A stretch of 36,517 bases of DNA from Labrys miyagiensis (GTDB lineage Bacteria; Pseudomonadota; Alphaproteobacteria; Rhizobiales; Labraceae). Location: positions 1-36,517 of the forward strand of contig NZ_BSPC01000037.1 of assembly GCF_030160835.1 (NCBI RefSeq), in the 5' to 3' direction. The notes under the pieces are model-generated. The model saw only the letters and a list, made by a program, of their open reading frames with translations, made no database searches and was not told the origin of the DNA. The position numbers and the translations under genes were made by a program. This document shows, one piece after another, positions 23,030 to 32,399 of the stretch (the first letter of the stretch is position 1; the number at the start of each line of letters is the position of its first letter).

Positions 23030-23356
23030 ATGCGCACCTTCAAAGACCGCGTCATTGAAGGCTTCGCCGCAGGTGCGGGGGTGCCATATAATGCCTGTTA
23101 TTGCCTTGCGTTTTGTGCTGGCTTGGTCGTTTCCCATTATTTCGTTCGACATCATCATTTCGGTTTGTTCGTCTATTTGATGATTATGACACCGTCGGTC
23201 CTCGCGGTGGTTGCGCCCGTTTTTGGCCTGTCGGTATGGGCGAAAATATTGCTCCGGCGAAAAACAACAGCATCCAATCAAGCCGCGCCGGTTCGGGACC
23301 GTCGAGCTATTCATTTGTCATCCGAACGCAGACGCCATCGCCCCTCTCCGGAATAA
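23030..23356 (+). CDS. Hypothetical small membrane protein
   Basis: A 108-residue product with two hydrophobic segments: about 14-37 (YNACYCLAFCAGLVVSHYFV) and about 44-75 (LFVYLMIMTPSVLAVVAPVF then GLSVWAKIL), followed by a basic cytoplasmic tail (RRK, SERRRHR). The short loop HHHFG lies between the segments. No ribosome site is evident and no family is recognised. The opposite strand has a similar-length open frame, but its composition is unlike a protein. Moderate support only. Confidence 0.4.
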   Translation: MRTFKDRVIEGFAAGAGVPYNACYCLAFCAGLVVSHYFVRHHHFGLFVYLMIMTPSVLAVVAPVFGLSVWAKILLRRKTTASNQAAPVRDRRAIHLSSERRRHRPSPE

Positions 23357-23482
23357 AGCGGTCACATGTCCGTTCGACTATGAATGGGAATTCCAATTGC
23401 GCTCATTAGGCGGTCCGTGAGCACAAAAGGATCGTGATGGGATCAAGTTCAATTACGATTTGGCTCCGGTTCGAAGCAGCTC

Positions 23483-24871
23483 TCAATGCGGAAGAGGTCT
23501 CAGGTCAGGCTTCGCATCGTAACGAAGCGCGACACACGCCCCAACCGCCGGGTGTTCGATTACAATATTCATGCCGTGGAGACGAGCGACAGCCGCAACG
23601 AGGCTAAGCCCGAGGCCGTTGCCTGGCGTATGACGGCTTGGTTCCGTGCGATAGAAGCGCCTGAGCACCGCTTCGCTTTCGCCCTTGGGAATGCCCGGCC
23701 CGGTATCAGACACTCTTATGTTTACTTCTCCGGGTCCTGCTAGAATCGTGAGGCTGACCTTTCCCCTCTCAGGCGTGAATTTGATCGCATTGTCGAGGAG
23801 GTTGCCAATCGCCTCGAAAAGCAAGCTCGGCTCTCCCGGAATCTTCAGAAGCGGCGATCCTTCGACAGCAAAGGTCATTGAGATGGATTTCTCGTCCGCG
23901 GCCGGTTCATAAAAATCCATGGCATCGGTGGCTATGGCAGCCAGGTCCACGGATTGAAATCCGGATCGGCGGGCGCCGTCCTCGATCTCGGAGATGCGAA
24001 GCAAGGCACTGAAGGTTCTGAGCGTCGCTTGTGTCTCGGTGATGGCTTCGTCGACGCCGGCTCGATAATCGTCCAGGGTCGAGGCGCGCCTTTGGACCCG
24101 TTCAAGTCCCGCCAGAAGGCGGGTAAGCGGCGTCCTGAGATCATGGGCGATGTTGTCGCAGACGCCTTTCACCTCCTGTATGAGTCGCTCGATCTCGGCG
24201 AGCATGTTGTTAACGACCGCGACCAGCCTGTCGACGTCCCCCGACTTTCCCCGGACGGGGAGGCGCTTTGACAGGTCACCGGTCATGATGTCCTGCGTAG
24301 CCCGCGTAATCCCGTCGATCTGCCTGACTGCGCCGGCACCCACGATCGCTGCTCCAGCCAGGCCCAGGATGGCGATTATAGCCCCGGCAAGCGCCATGGC
24401 CTCCGAAAGAACTTCGTTGAACTCGCGCAGTTCGCCGATGTCCTGGGCAATCAGCAGCCTGTCTCCCAAGGCAAGACTGAGAACCACGCCGCGGAAATGG
24501 GTATGGGCCCGTGCACCCTCCAGCTGGAAATTGAAGAGTTCTCCCGCCGGCGAAATTGCATTGGGAAGCGCTATGGCGCTACCTGCAATCAGGGTACCTT
24601 GCTTGTCGAACAGGGCCATCGGGCGTCCCGTGTCGCTCTCCCCCACGGCGCGGTCTCGAAGCCGCTGCACGATCTCGTCGAGCGGACGCCGGGCGAAATC
24701 CTGCTCTTCGCCCAGAACCCATTGATCGACCTTGTTGCGCATGAAGCTCTTCACTTCGATATACATGAAGCTGAAGAGTATGAATGATGCCAGGCCGAAC
24801 AGTGCCAGAAACAGCATTGCCAGGCGAAAGCTGGTGGTCCGGCAAACGTCACTTAGGCGCGGCAAGAACAT
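23483..24871 (-). CDS. Sensor histidine kinase
   Basis: The 462-residue membrane kinase. TM1 about 16-38, a periplasmic sensor of about 120 residues, TM2 about 158-180, HAMP about 181-235 (ATQDIMTGDLSKRLPVRGKS), HisKA with the phospho-acceptor H243 (NIAHDLRTPLTRL) and HATPase_c with N-box NLLDNAIKF, G1 DTGPGIP and G2 GNGLGLSL. It overlaps the response-regulator gene by 23 nt, so the two are a translationally coupled pair. The sensor region has no motif that names a ligand; the nearby efflux operon makes envelope or antimicrobial stress a reasonable guess. Confidence 0.93.
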   Translation of the reverse strand: MFLPRLSDVCRTTSFRLAMLFLALFGLASFILFSFMYIEVKSFMRNKVDQWVLGEEQDFARRPLDEIVQRLRDRAVGESDTGRPMALFDKQGTLIAGSAIALPNAISPAGELFNFQLEGARAHTHFRGVVLSLALGDRLLIAQDIGELREFNEVLSEAMALAGAIIAILGLAGAAIVGAGAVRQIDGITRATQDIMTGDLSKRLPVRGKSGDVDRLVAVVNNMLAEIERLIQEVKGVCDNIAHDLRTPLTRLLAGLERVQRRASTLDDYRAGVDEAITETQATLRTFSALLRISEIEDGARRSGFQSVDLAAIATDAMDFYEPAADEKSISMTFAVEGSPLLKIPGEPSLLFEAIGNLLDNAIKFTPERGKVSLTILAGPGEVNIRVSDTGPGIPKGESEAVLRRFYRTEPSRHTPGNGLGLSLVAAVARLHGMNIVIEHPAVGACVALRYDAKPDLRPLPH

Positions 24872-25532
24872 AGCCAGAGCCCCTGACGGTTTGAATCAGC
24901 GAAGCCGCCCCGACCTGGTCGATCTTGCGGCGAAGCTTGCTGACATGCACGTCGATCAGATTGGTTGGCTCATCATAGCGATAGTGCCAGACTTCTTCGA
25001 ACAGCATCGTGCGCGTCACTACCTGTCCCATATGCTGCATGAGATATTCCAGAAGGCGATATTCGCGCGGCAATAGCTCGATGATGTGCTCCCCTCGGCG
25101 CACGATATGCTTCAGGAGATCCAATTCGAGATCGCCCGCGCGCAAGATTGTCTCAGCCCTCGCGGTGGATCGGCGTCTCATCAGGACATCCAGTCGCGCG
25201 GTCAATTCCAGGAACTCGAACGGCTTGGTCAGATAGTCGTCACCACCGGCCTTGAGCCCCCTGACGCGTTCATCGACGGCGGACAGCGCGCTGAGGATCA
25301 GGACAGGTGTGGGTACGCCCGCAGCCCTTAGGGCGGCGAGAGCGCCAAGACCGTCGATATCGCCCGGAAGCATCCGGTCAAGAATGATGGCATCATAGCT
25401 CTCGGCCACAGCGCGGAGGATGCCCTCGCGGCCGGTCGTCACGCGTTCGACGCGGTGACCGTGATCGCCAAGCGCGGCCTCGATCTCGACGGATGTCCTA
25501 TCGTCATCCTCGACCACCAGAATTCGTGACAT
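24849..25532 (-). CDS. OmpR/PhoB-family response regulator, partner of the adjacent kinase
   Basis: The 227-residue two-domain regulator: receiver with acidic pocket D9-D11, phospho-acceptor D52 (IILDRMLPG) and K103 (YLTKPFEF), and a winged-helix DNA-binding domain (about 130-225; LPREYRLLEYLMQH, DVHVSKLRRKID, VRGSGYVL). ATG 25532 has GGAGG 4 nt upstream. It precedes the kinase on the same strand. The divergent neighbour at 25772 is a second regulator of the same class with no kinase of its own, so cross-talk from this kinase is possible. Confidence 0.94.
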   Translation of the reverse strand: MSRILVVEDDDRTSVEIEAALGDHGHRVERVTTGREGILRAVAESYDAIILDRMLPGDIDGLGALAALRAAGVPTPVLILSALSAVDERVRGLKAGGDDYLTKPFEFLELTARLDVLMRRRSTARAETILRAGDLELDLLKHIVRRGEHIIELLPREYRLLEYLMQHMGQVVTRTMLFEEVWHYRYDEPTNLIDVHVSKLRRKIDQVGAASLIQTVRGSGYVLAAPK

Positions 25533-25771
25533 CCTGCCTCCCCGACGCGGGCTCGCCGTCTTCCCGACGCAAAGCTGATCGCATGCTCCCCGTCGGATCG
25601 CTACTATCTCATTGCAAGGTCAGCGGCGGTTTCGCACCAACATGAAATCTAATTAATCCGGGGCATCCCCTGGTAGCGGCTCGAGATCGCCGACATGACA
25701 CGATCATGCCAGCGGACAATAAGGGCCGCGATGCTACTCTCCCGTAAGGTCCCGCTTGGATAGCAAGGCGA

Positions 25772-26482
25772 ATGCGTATTCTGATTATTGAAGACGACGA
25801 CAAGACGGCCGGCTATCTGGCACGCGGCCTGTCGGAGAGCGGCTATATCGTGGACCGGGCCGGCGACGGCGAAGCCGGCCTGGCCATGGCGTTGGAGGGC
25901 ATTTACGACCTGCTCGTCGTGGACAGGCGTCTTCCCGGCATGGAGGGGCTCGAACTGGTGCGGCGCCTGCGTCAGCATGATGCGGCGCTTGCGATCCTGA
26001 TGATCAGTGCGGTCGCGGCAACCACCGATCGAGTGGAGGGCCTGCGCGCCGGCTGTGACGACTATCTCGCCAAGCCCTATGCCTTTTCGGAGGTTCTCGC
26101 CCGGATCGAGGCGTTGAGCCGCCGCAGTTCGCGGGGACAGGATCCCGACATGCTGCGCGTCGGCGACCTCACTCTCGACTTGCGGCTGCGTCAGGCGATA
26201 CGAGCGGATCGACCCATCCCGCTGCAGCATCGCGAGTTTCTGCTGCTGCAGACCCTGATGCGGCATGCCGACCAGGTGGTGACGCGCTCCATGCTGACAG
26301 AGGCGGCCTGGAATTATGATTTCGAACCGCGCGGCAACATCATCGACATGCATATTCATCGCCTACGCCGCAAGCTCGACAAGGGCTTCGACAGGCCACT
26401 TATTCAGACCGTGCCGGGTGCTGGCTACATGATCGCAAGCCTCGCTTCGGCACAGACTGGAGTGCCAAAGCCTCCATCCTGA
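25772..26482 (+). CDS. OmpR/PhoB-family response regulator heading the export operon
   Basis: The 236-residue regulator: receiver with D8-D10, phospho-acceptor D51 (LLVVDRRLPGMEG) and K101 (YLAKPYAF), and a winged-helix domain (about 128-228; LQHREFLLLQTLMR, DMHIHRLRRKLDKG, VPGAGYMIA). ATG 25772 has AAGG 3 nt upstream. The RND adaptor begins 46 nt after its stop, so it is probably cotranscribed with and controls the efflux genes. No kinase gene lies downstream, an unusual arrangement for an efflux two-component module; the kinase at 23483 is the only candidate here. Confidence 0.93.
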   Translation: MRILIIEDDDKTAGYLARGLSESGYIVDRAGDGEAGLAMALEGIYDLLVVDRRLPGMEGLELVRRLRQHDAALAILMISAVAATTDRVEGLRAGCDDYLAKPYAFSEVLARIEALSRRSSRGQDPDMLRVGDLTLDLRLRQAIRADRPIPLQHREFLLLQTLMRHADQVVTRSMLTEAAWNYDFEPRGNIIDMHIHRLRRKLDKGFDRPLIQTVPGAGYMIASLASAQTGVPKPPS

Positions 26483-26528
26483 ATCCTATTTCATGTTGGC
26501 GAGAAACCGGCGCCATTGAGAGGCGGCC

Positions 26529-27812
26529 ATGATGATCCCGCGGCGCGCCGGGCTGCGCCGGGCGGATCACCGCTTGATGGCAACCGTTGCATCGAGACGA
26601 TCATGGCGGAGACATCTGGTGAGTGACGGGAATGAACCGCGACCATTGCGGAAGGCACGCTGGCTGCGGATGCTGGCCCTGGTCGTGGCTGTCGGTACCC
26701 TGGCGGTGGGGGGCAAGGCCTTCCTGGGAACCAGGGCTGGCGGCTCAGCCCCTCCCGCCGCCAAACCCACGGCCATACCCGTGACAGTTGCGAAGGTTAC
26801 GATACGAGATCTGCCGATTGAGCGGTCCGGCCTCGGCACCGTCACGTCGCTCAATGCCATCGACGTCAAGTTTCGCGCGGATGGACAGTTGCAGAACATA
26901 TCCCTGCAGGAAGGACGTGACGTGCAGGCCGGCGATGTCCTCGCACAGATCGACCGGCGCCCTTACGAGGCACAGCTCGCGCAGGCCGAGGCCGCCTATC
27001 AGAAGGATACGGCGTCGCTCAACAATGCCAAGGCCGACGAGGCGCGTGCCAACAGGCTCAGCCAGACGGGCGCCGGCACGATGCAGGCGATCGACACGGC
27101 TAGGTCCCAGGTTGCCGTTCTAACAGCGGCGCTGGCTGGCGATCAGGCCGCTATCGATGCCGCCAGGCTCAATCTGGAGTTCACCACCGTCAAGGCGCCC
27201 ATCGCCGGACGTGTCGGACTGCGCCAGATCGACGAGGGCGCGGTGGTCCATGCGAGCGACTCGAGCGGCCTGGTCAGCATTACGCAAATGGCGCCGATAT
27301 CGGTGCGTTTCTCGCTGCCGCAGGATGACCTGCCCGCACTTCTGGCTGGACAGGCACAGCGAGAGCTCGCCGTCGCCGTCGACAGCCGCGATGGCACCCG
27401 CCATCTTGCGGACGGCAAGCTCGCGGTCATCGACAGCCAGGTCGATACCTCGACCGGCATGATCCGCCTCAAGGCCATCTTTCCCAATCAGGATCAGGCC
27501 CTCTGGCCCGGAGAATTAGTCACCGCCCGAATCCTCATACGCACCGATCGCAATGCTGTCGTGGTTCCGTCGGCCGCCGTGCAGAACGGACAGAACGGCT
27601 CTTACATCTTCATTATCAAGTCGGACGGTTCAGTCGCCGCAGCTCCCGTAAAGACGGGCCCCAGCGTCGGCGATTTCACGGCACTGCTCTCGGGGGCCTC
27701 ACCGGGACAGGATGCCGTGCTCGACGGCCAGTCGCGCCTCGCCAATGGCAGCCTTGTCAGCCCCAGGGAGCAGCCCGCTGATGGGCCTGCAACGTCGGGG
27801 AATGCGTCATGA
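26529..27812 (+). CDS. RND efflux periplasmic adaptor (MdtA/AcrA-like)
   Basis: The 427-residue membrane fusion protein that links the RND pump to an outer-membrane channel. It has an unusually long basic N-terminus before the membrane anchor (about 47-66; LRMLALVVAVGTLAVGGKAF), then the lipoyl half-motifs (VKFRADGQLQNISLQEGRDV and TVKAPIAGRVGLRQIDEGAV), an alpha-hairpin rich in Ala/Gln between them, and beta-barrel and membrane-proximal domains. ATG 26529 and the adjacent ATG 26532 follow AGAGG. A later start such as the GTG near SDGNEPRP would remove the basic extension. It overlaps the pump gene by 4 nt. Confidence 0.92.
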   Translation: MMIPRRAGLRRADHRLMATVASRRSWRRHLVSDGNEPRPLRKARWLRMLALVVAVGTLAVGGKAFLGTRAGGSAPPAAKPTAIPVTVAKVTIRDLPIERSGLGTVTSLNAIDVKFRADGQLQNISLQEGRDVQAGDVLAQIDRRPYEAQLAQAEAAYQKDTASLNNAKADEARANRLSQTGAGTMQAIDTARSQVAVLTAALAGDQAAIDAARLNLEFTTVKAPIAGRVGLRQIDEGAVVHASDSSGLVSITQMAPISVRFSLPQDDLPALLAGQAQRELAVAVDSRDGTRHLADGKLAVIDSQVDTSTGMIRLKAIFPNQDQALWPGELVTARILIRTDRNAVVVPSAAVQNGQNGSYIFIIKSDGSVAAAPVKTGPSVGDFTALLSGASPGQDAVLDGQSRLANGSLVSPREQPADGPATSGNAS

Positions 27813-30800
27813 GCGTCTCCGAAATCTTCATTCGGCGCCGCATCGGCACCGGCCTCCTGGCGTTCGCGGTGGTGCTGCTCGGAGCCGTCGCCTATTTCAT
27901 GCTGCCGGTCGCTCCCCTTCCGCAGGTCGATTTTCCAACAATCCAGATCCAGACGAACCTGCCCGGTGCCAATGCAGACACGATGGCAACCTCGGTCGCC
28001 ACACCCTTGGAGAACCAGCTCTCGAACGTTTCCGGCATCACCCAGATGACGTCGACGAGTTCCTCCGGCCAGACCAATATCACGCTACAATTCGACCTGA
28101 CGCGCGACATCAACAGTGCCGCCCAGGATGTCCAGGCCGCCATCAATGCCGCAGCCGGCAATCTACCCAAGAACCTTCCCAGCCCGCCGACCTATGAGAA
28201 GACCAACCCGGCCGATTTCACCCTTCTGACGCTGGCACTTTCCTCTGATCTTGTGCCGCTTACCGAGCTCGATCACTACGCCGAAGACGTCATCGCCCAG
28301 CAACTCTCTCAGATAACGGGCGTGGGCCTGGTGGACTTCCACGGTCCGCAGCGCCCCTCCGTACGCGTACGCCTCGATCCAGACCGGCTGGCGGCCCGCG
28401 GCCTCACCCTTGAGGACATCAGGAGCATCATCGGGTCCCAGACCGTCAACGCTCCCAAGGGCTCGCTGGATGGCGCCGATCGGGCGGTCGTCCTCGACGC
28501 GACCGACCAGATCATCGACGTGCGATCCTACCAGTCGATGGTCGTTGCCTATCGGAACGGGGCACCGATCCGGCTGCAGGATCTCGGCACCATTGTCACC
28601 GGGCCACTCGATTCCCACCAGGCGGCATGGCTGCAATCCCGGCATGCCGTGATGATCGATATCCATAAGCAGCCGGGTTACAATGTCGTCGATACCATCC
28701 AACGCATCAAAGACCGGCTGCCGGCGCTCGAGGCAGGATTGCCCGCTGCGGCGACGCTTGCCGTGGTCGGTGACCGCACTCAGACCATCCATGCGTCGGT
28801 AAACGATGTTCAGATCACTATGCTGATCACCATTGCTCTCGTGGTGCTGGTGATCTTCGCCTTCCTGAGGAACCTGTGGGCGACCCTCATCCCGAGCATC
28901 ACCATCCCGCTGTCTCTGCTCGGCACGTTCTGTGCCATGTACCTTCTCGGAGACAGCCTCGACAACCTGTCGCTGATGGGGCTGACTATCGCGGCTGGCT
29001 TCGTCGTCGATGATGCCATCGTGGTGATCGAGAACATCATCCGCCATATCGAAGCTGGAAAACCTAAGCTCCAGGCCGCAATTGAAGGCTCGCGCGAGGT
29101 TGGCTTCACCATCATCTCGATGACCGTGTCCCTCATCGCGGTTTTCATACCAATCCTGCTGATGAGCGGCATTGTCGGTCGCCTGTTCCGCGAATTCGCG
29201 GTGACGGTCAGCGTCGCCATCCTGATGTCAGGGCTGGTCTCCCTTACCGTCACGCCAATGCTGTGCGGCTGGCTGATCCATCATGAGCACGACCAACCGC
29301 ACGGCCGGCTCTATCGCTGGTCGGAGCGTGCCTTCGAGGCGGTAGCGCAAGGCTATGGCGCCTGTCTCGATGTCGTGCTGCGCTTCCGCTTCATCACCTT
29401 GATGGTGACGCTGCTGACCCTGGCCACGACGCTCTGGCTTTATACCGTGGTGCCAAAGGGTTTCCTGCCGCAGCAAGATACCGGCTTCATTCAAGGCAGG
29501 GCTCAGGCCGCCACCGACATCTCCTTCAGCGCCATGTCGGCCAAGATGCAGCGGCTCGGCAAGATCATCATGGCCGACCCCGATGTCGACAATGTCGCCT
29601 ATTGGATCAACCCGAGTCCCTCCTCGGCGGTGGGACAACTGCAGATCAACCTCAAGCAGTTCAGAGAGCGCAAATCGACTGCGGCCCAGGTGATGGCCCG
29701 GGTGAAGAAGGCAACGGCCGGCATCGAGGGCCTGACGCTGGGCATGCAGGTCCGGCAGGATATCCAGGTCGGCGGCCGCCCCTCGGCAGCGCAATATCAG
29801 TACACGCTGCAGGACGGCGACACGGCCGAATTGGCGAAGTGGTCGGGCGCCATGCAAAAAGCCATGTCGAAGCTTCCGCAGATCCAGGACGTGACCTCCG
29901 ACCTGCAGGCGGCGGCGACCAGCGCCACGCTCGTCATCGACCGGGCGACGGCCTCGCGGCTGGGTGTGAGCGTGCAGGCGATCGATGACGTGATCTACGA
30001 CGCCTTTGGCCAGCGCCAGGTGGCGACCCTGTTCACGCAGGTCAGCCAATATCATGTCGTCGAGGAACTCGAACCGTCCTTCCAATTCTCGGCGGGCGCC
30101 CTGGATCATCTCTTCGTGCGTTCCGCCACCACCGGGACCCTGGTGCCGCTCCGCATGCTGGCGTCCGTAAAGAACGGGGTGATGCCCGTCACGATCAACC
30201 ACCAGGGATCGCTACCGGCGACAACGCTGTCCTTCAACCTGACACCGGGCACCTCGCTCGGCATGGCTGTCGACGCCGTTCATGTCGCCGAATTGCAGGT
30301 CGGCATGCCGATCATGGTGGCAACCACCTTCCAGGGCACGGCACAGGCCTTCCAGGATTCGCTGAACAGCCAGCCCTGGCTGATCCTGGCGGCCGTGATT
30401 GCCGTCTACATCGTCCTTGGCATTCTTTACGAGAGCGTCATCCATCCCCTGACCATCATTTCAACACTGCCGTCGGCGGGGCTCGGGGCGCTCCTGGCCT
30501 TGCTCCTGAGTGGCCAGGATCTCTCGATCATGGGCATGATCGGCATCATCCTGCTGATCGGCATCGTCAAGAAGAACGCCATCATGATGATCGACTTCGC
30601 CCTCGACGCCGAACGCACTCAAGGCCTCGCCCCGGCTGCCGCCATTCGCCGGGCCTGCCTTCTGCGCTTTCGTCCAATCATGATGACGACTTTCGCCGCG
30701 CTCTTTGGAGCGCTACCGCTGGCGTTGGGAAGCGGCCCAGGCTCTGAGCTGCGCGTTCCCCTGGGCATCGCCATCGTGGGCGGGCTGGTGATCTCGCAGG

Positions 30801-30973
30801 TCCTGACCTTATTCACGACGCCGGTGGTCTACCTCACCTTCGCGGGGATGGCCTCGCCGCGCCGGCAGCAGCAACAGATATCCGAACCGACGCTTGCCAC
30901 CGCGCAACAATCCGCGCCGGAGCCTCAATCGCATGATGGAAGGAGACAAGAGCGACATGCTAACGCTCTATAG
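27809..30973 (+). CDS. RND efflux pump, HAE1 family (MdtB/MdtC-like)
   Basis: The 1054-residue inner-membrane proton/drug antiporter. Twelve TM segments and two large periplasmic loops; the TM4 proton-relay acids D401 and D402 are present (AAGFVVDDAIVVIEN), and TM10 carries GIVKKNAIMMIDFAL with the matching lysine. The N-terminus SEIFIRRRIGTGLLAFAVVL is typical of MdtB/MdtC-type subunits. Only one pump gene is present, so it should work as a homotrimer. No outer-membrane factor gene is in the window; a TolC-like channel encoded elsewhere would be needed. Its 3' end overlaps the ABC permease gene by 17 nt. Confidence 0.95.
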   Translation: MSVSEIFIRRRIGTGLLAFAVVLLGAVAYFMLPVAPLPQVDFPTIQIQTNLPGANADTMATSVATPLENQLSNVSGITQMTSTSSSGQTNITLQFDLTRDINSAAQDVQAAINAAAGNLPKNLPSPPTYEKTNPADFTLLTLALSSDLVPLTELDHYAEDVIAQQLSQITGVGLVDFHGPQRPSVRVRLDPDRLAARGLTLEDIRSIIGSQTVNAPKGSLDGADRAVVLDATDQIIDVRSYQSMVVAYRNGAPIRLQDLGTIVTGPLDSHQAAWLQSRHAVMIDIHKQPGYNVVDTIQRIKDRLPALEAGLPAAATLAVVGDRTQTIHASVNDVQITMLITIALVVLVIFAFLRNLWATLIPSITIPLSLLGTFCAMYLLGDSLDNLSLMGLTIAAGFVVDDAIVVIENIIRHIEAGKPKLQAAIEGSREVGFTIISMTVSLIAVFIPILLMSGIVGRLFREFAVTVSVAILMSGLVSLTVTPMLCGWLIHHEHDQPHGRLYRWSERAFEAVAQGYGACLDVVLRFRFITLMVTLLTLATTLWLYTVVPKGFLPQQDTGFIQGRAQAATDISFSAMSAKMQRLGKIIMADPDVDNVAYWINPSPSSAVGQLQINLKQFRERKSTAAQVMARVKKATAGIEGLTLGMQVRQDIQVGGRPSAAQYQYTLQDGDTAELAKWSGAMQKAMSKLPQIQDVTSDLQAAATSATLVIDRATASRLGVSVQAIDDVIYDAFGQRQVATLFTQVSQYHVVEELEPSFQFSAGALDHLFVRSATTGTLVPLRMLASVKNGVMPVTINHQGSLPATTLSFNLTPGTSLGMAVDAVHVAELQVGMPIMVATTFQGTAQAFQDSLNSQPWLILAAVIAVYIVLGILYESVIHPLTIISTLPSAGLGALLALLLSGQDLSIMGMIGIILLIGIVKKNAIMMIDFALDAERTQGLAPAAAIRRACLLRFRPIMMTTFAALFGALPLALGSGPGSELRVPLGIAIVGGLVISQVLTLFTTPVVYLTFAGMASPRRQQQQISEPTLATAQQSAPEPQSHDGRRQERHANAL

Positions 30974-32399
30974 GGAAGAACTTCGGGCAGTCATGCGCGG
31001 ACGTTTCGCCTGGATGGGGGCAGCTATTGTCCTTTTGGGTCTCGGCGGCCTTGCGGCCGTCGCCACGCAGGATAGCTGGCTCGATGGCTATGGCGTCATC
31101 GGTTACTTCCTCGCGCCGGTTTGCTTTCTGCCGCTGGCGGCCGGGGCGATCGCCAGCCCCCGCGCCAACCGTTTCGTTGAAAGCGTCTTTACCGCACCGG
31201 TGGACCGCAGGGATTGGTTCGTCGCCAAAGTTCTCGTCGTCTCGACACTGGCAGCCGCATATTACCTCGCCGTCGCGCCGCTAGCCGTTGTCTACGTTGC
31301 TAATGTCGGCATACCCTTCCTATTGGCCAAGTTCCTCATCTGGACACCTGGGATCCTGCTGGTCTGCGTCGCCGTCGGAACTCTGATCGGTGTGCTGTTC
31401 ATCGGGCCAAGCGTAGCACCGCCGGTTGCAACGGGCGTGGGGGTCATGCTGGTCTATGCCGTACTGGTGCCGCTGCAGGAGTTGCTGGTCACGCGGGGCT
31501 ATGGCGCCACGGCCACTGGTCACGTCGCGCTAATCAGCCCGCTGGTGCTCCTCAAGAACGGACTGGGATTCACCCTCGCCACCAGCGCGGTTCCCGCTTC
31601 GACGTTTGCAACTTGGGTTTGCCTCGGCCTGATCGTGTGCGGGTCCTTCGCACTGGCCGCATGGATATTCCTGCGAACACAGGGGGTCGAATCGTGGGAA
31701 GCCTCTTCGGGCCAGCGCACGGTAATCGTGCTCGGGCTCGTCGCCCTCGTGCTGGTCCCTGCGTTATTCGCCAACACGGACTATGACAAGGATGCGCCTG
31801 CCCGAAACAATGCACCGTCCATACCGGGCCTGTTCATGCGGGGTGGCGGACAACTCGCCCTCGTCGATCCGCGAGCCACCGCCCCCGCAGCCTGCTGTGA
31901 CACTCTTCTCAACCGGGACAAATGGCCCTCGCTTCCTACCAGCCAGCCGACCAGGCAGGATCTTCTGTTGTTCCTTCCGGTCAATACTAAGCAACGGCTG
32001 GCACGGCTGGACATCCATGTCACAGGCCAGAGCGGTCTGGACGTCCAAGTTTTGCCGACAGCGTCTGTCGACATTGGACATGATCTGGAGACCAGAACCT
32101 ATTCACCCGGGATAGGACCGGCAGATGCCGATGGGCAACGCATCGAGACTGGATGGGTCGCGCGCATTCCCGTCACTCTGGTTCCGAACGCACCCTGGGA
32201 CATTGGCGGCGTACGCTATCCCATCGATGTCGACGCAACCTATTTGGTCGAGGGCAGTTCACAAGCCACCACGTTGAGCGCCAGGGCAGCCGTCGAAGCG
32301 CATGTGCCAAATGCCCTCGCCGAAATGGCCGGCGCAGGCGCCGTCCTCCCACTCTTCTGCTTCTTTGCTATTTTCATGCGCTGGAAACGAACACGATGA
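30957..32399 (+). CDS. ABC-2-type transporter permease with large extracytoplasmic domain
   Basis: A 480-residue inner-membrane protein. Six predicted TM segments in the first 270 residues (e.g. GAAIVLLGLGGLAAVA, LVLVPAL near 260-270), then an extracytoplasmic domain of about 180 residues (272-455) with an adjacent Cys-Cys pair (C313-C314, AACCDTLLNR), and a last TM (VLPLFCFFAIFMRW). This matches NosY/Gld-type ABC-2 permeases with a soluble insert. The frame is open to 30894 inside the pump gene; ATG 30957 with AAGGAG about 11 nt upstream is preferred, ATG 30933 is the alternative. The export substrate is unknown. Confidence 0.83.
   Translation: MLTLYREELRAVMRGRFAWMGAAIVLLGLGGLAAVATQDSWLDGYGVIGYFLAPVCFLPLAAGAIASPRANRFVESVFTAPVDRRDWFVAKVLVVSTLAAAYYLAVAPLAVVYVANVGIPFLLAKFLIWTPGILLVCVAVGTLIGVLFIGPSVAPPVATGVGVMLVYAVLVPLQELLVTRGYGATATGHVALISPLVLLKNGLGFTLATSAVPASTFATWVCLGLIVCGSFALAAWIFLRTQGVESWEASSGQRTVIVLGLVALVLVPALFANTDYDKDAPARNNAPSIPGLFMRGGGQLALVDPRATAPAACCDTLLNRDKWPSLPTSQPTRQDLLLFLPVNTKQRLARLDIHVTGQSGLDVQVLPTASVDIGHDLETRTYSPGIGPADADGQRIETGWVARIPVTLVPNAPWDIGGVRYPIDVDATYLVEGSSQATTLSARAAVEAHVPNALAEMAGAGAVLPLFCFFAIFMRWKRTR

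Noticed and set aside
25649-26359. 236-codon minus-strand frame
   Set aside because: Antisense to the response regulator with complete receiver and DNA-binding motifs.
28163-30202. Two long minus-strand frames (294 and 324 codons)
   Set aside because: Antisense to the RND pump; rich in His, Arg and Gly as expected of shadow frames.
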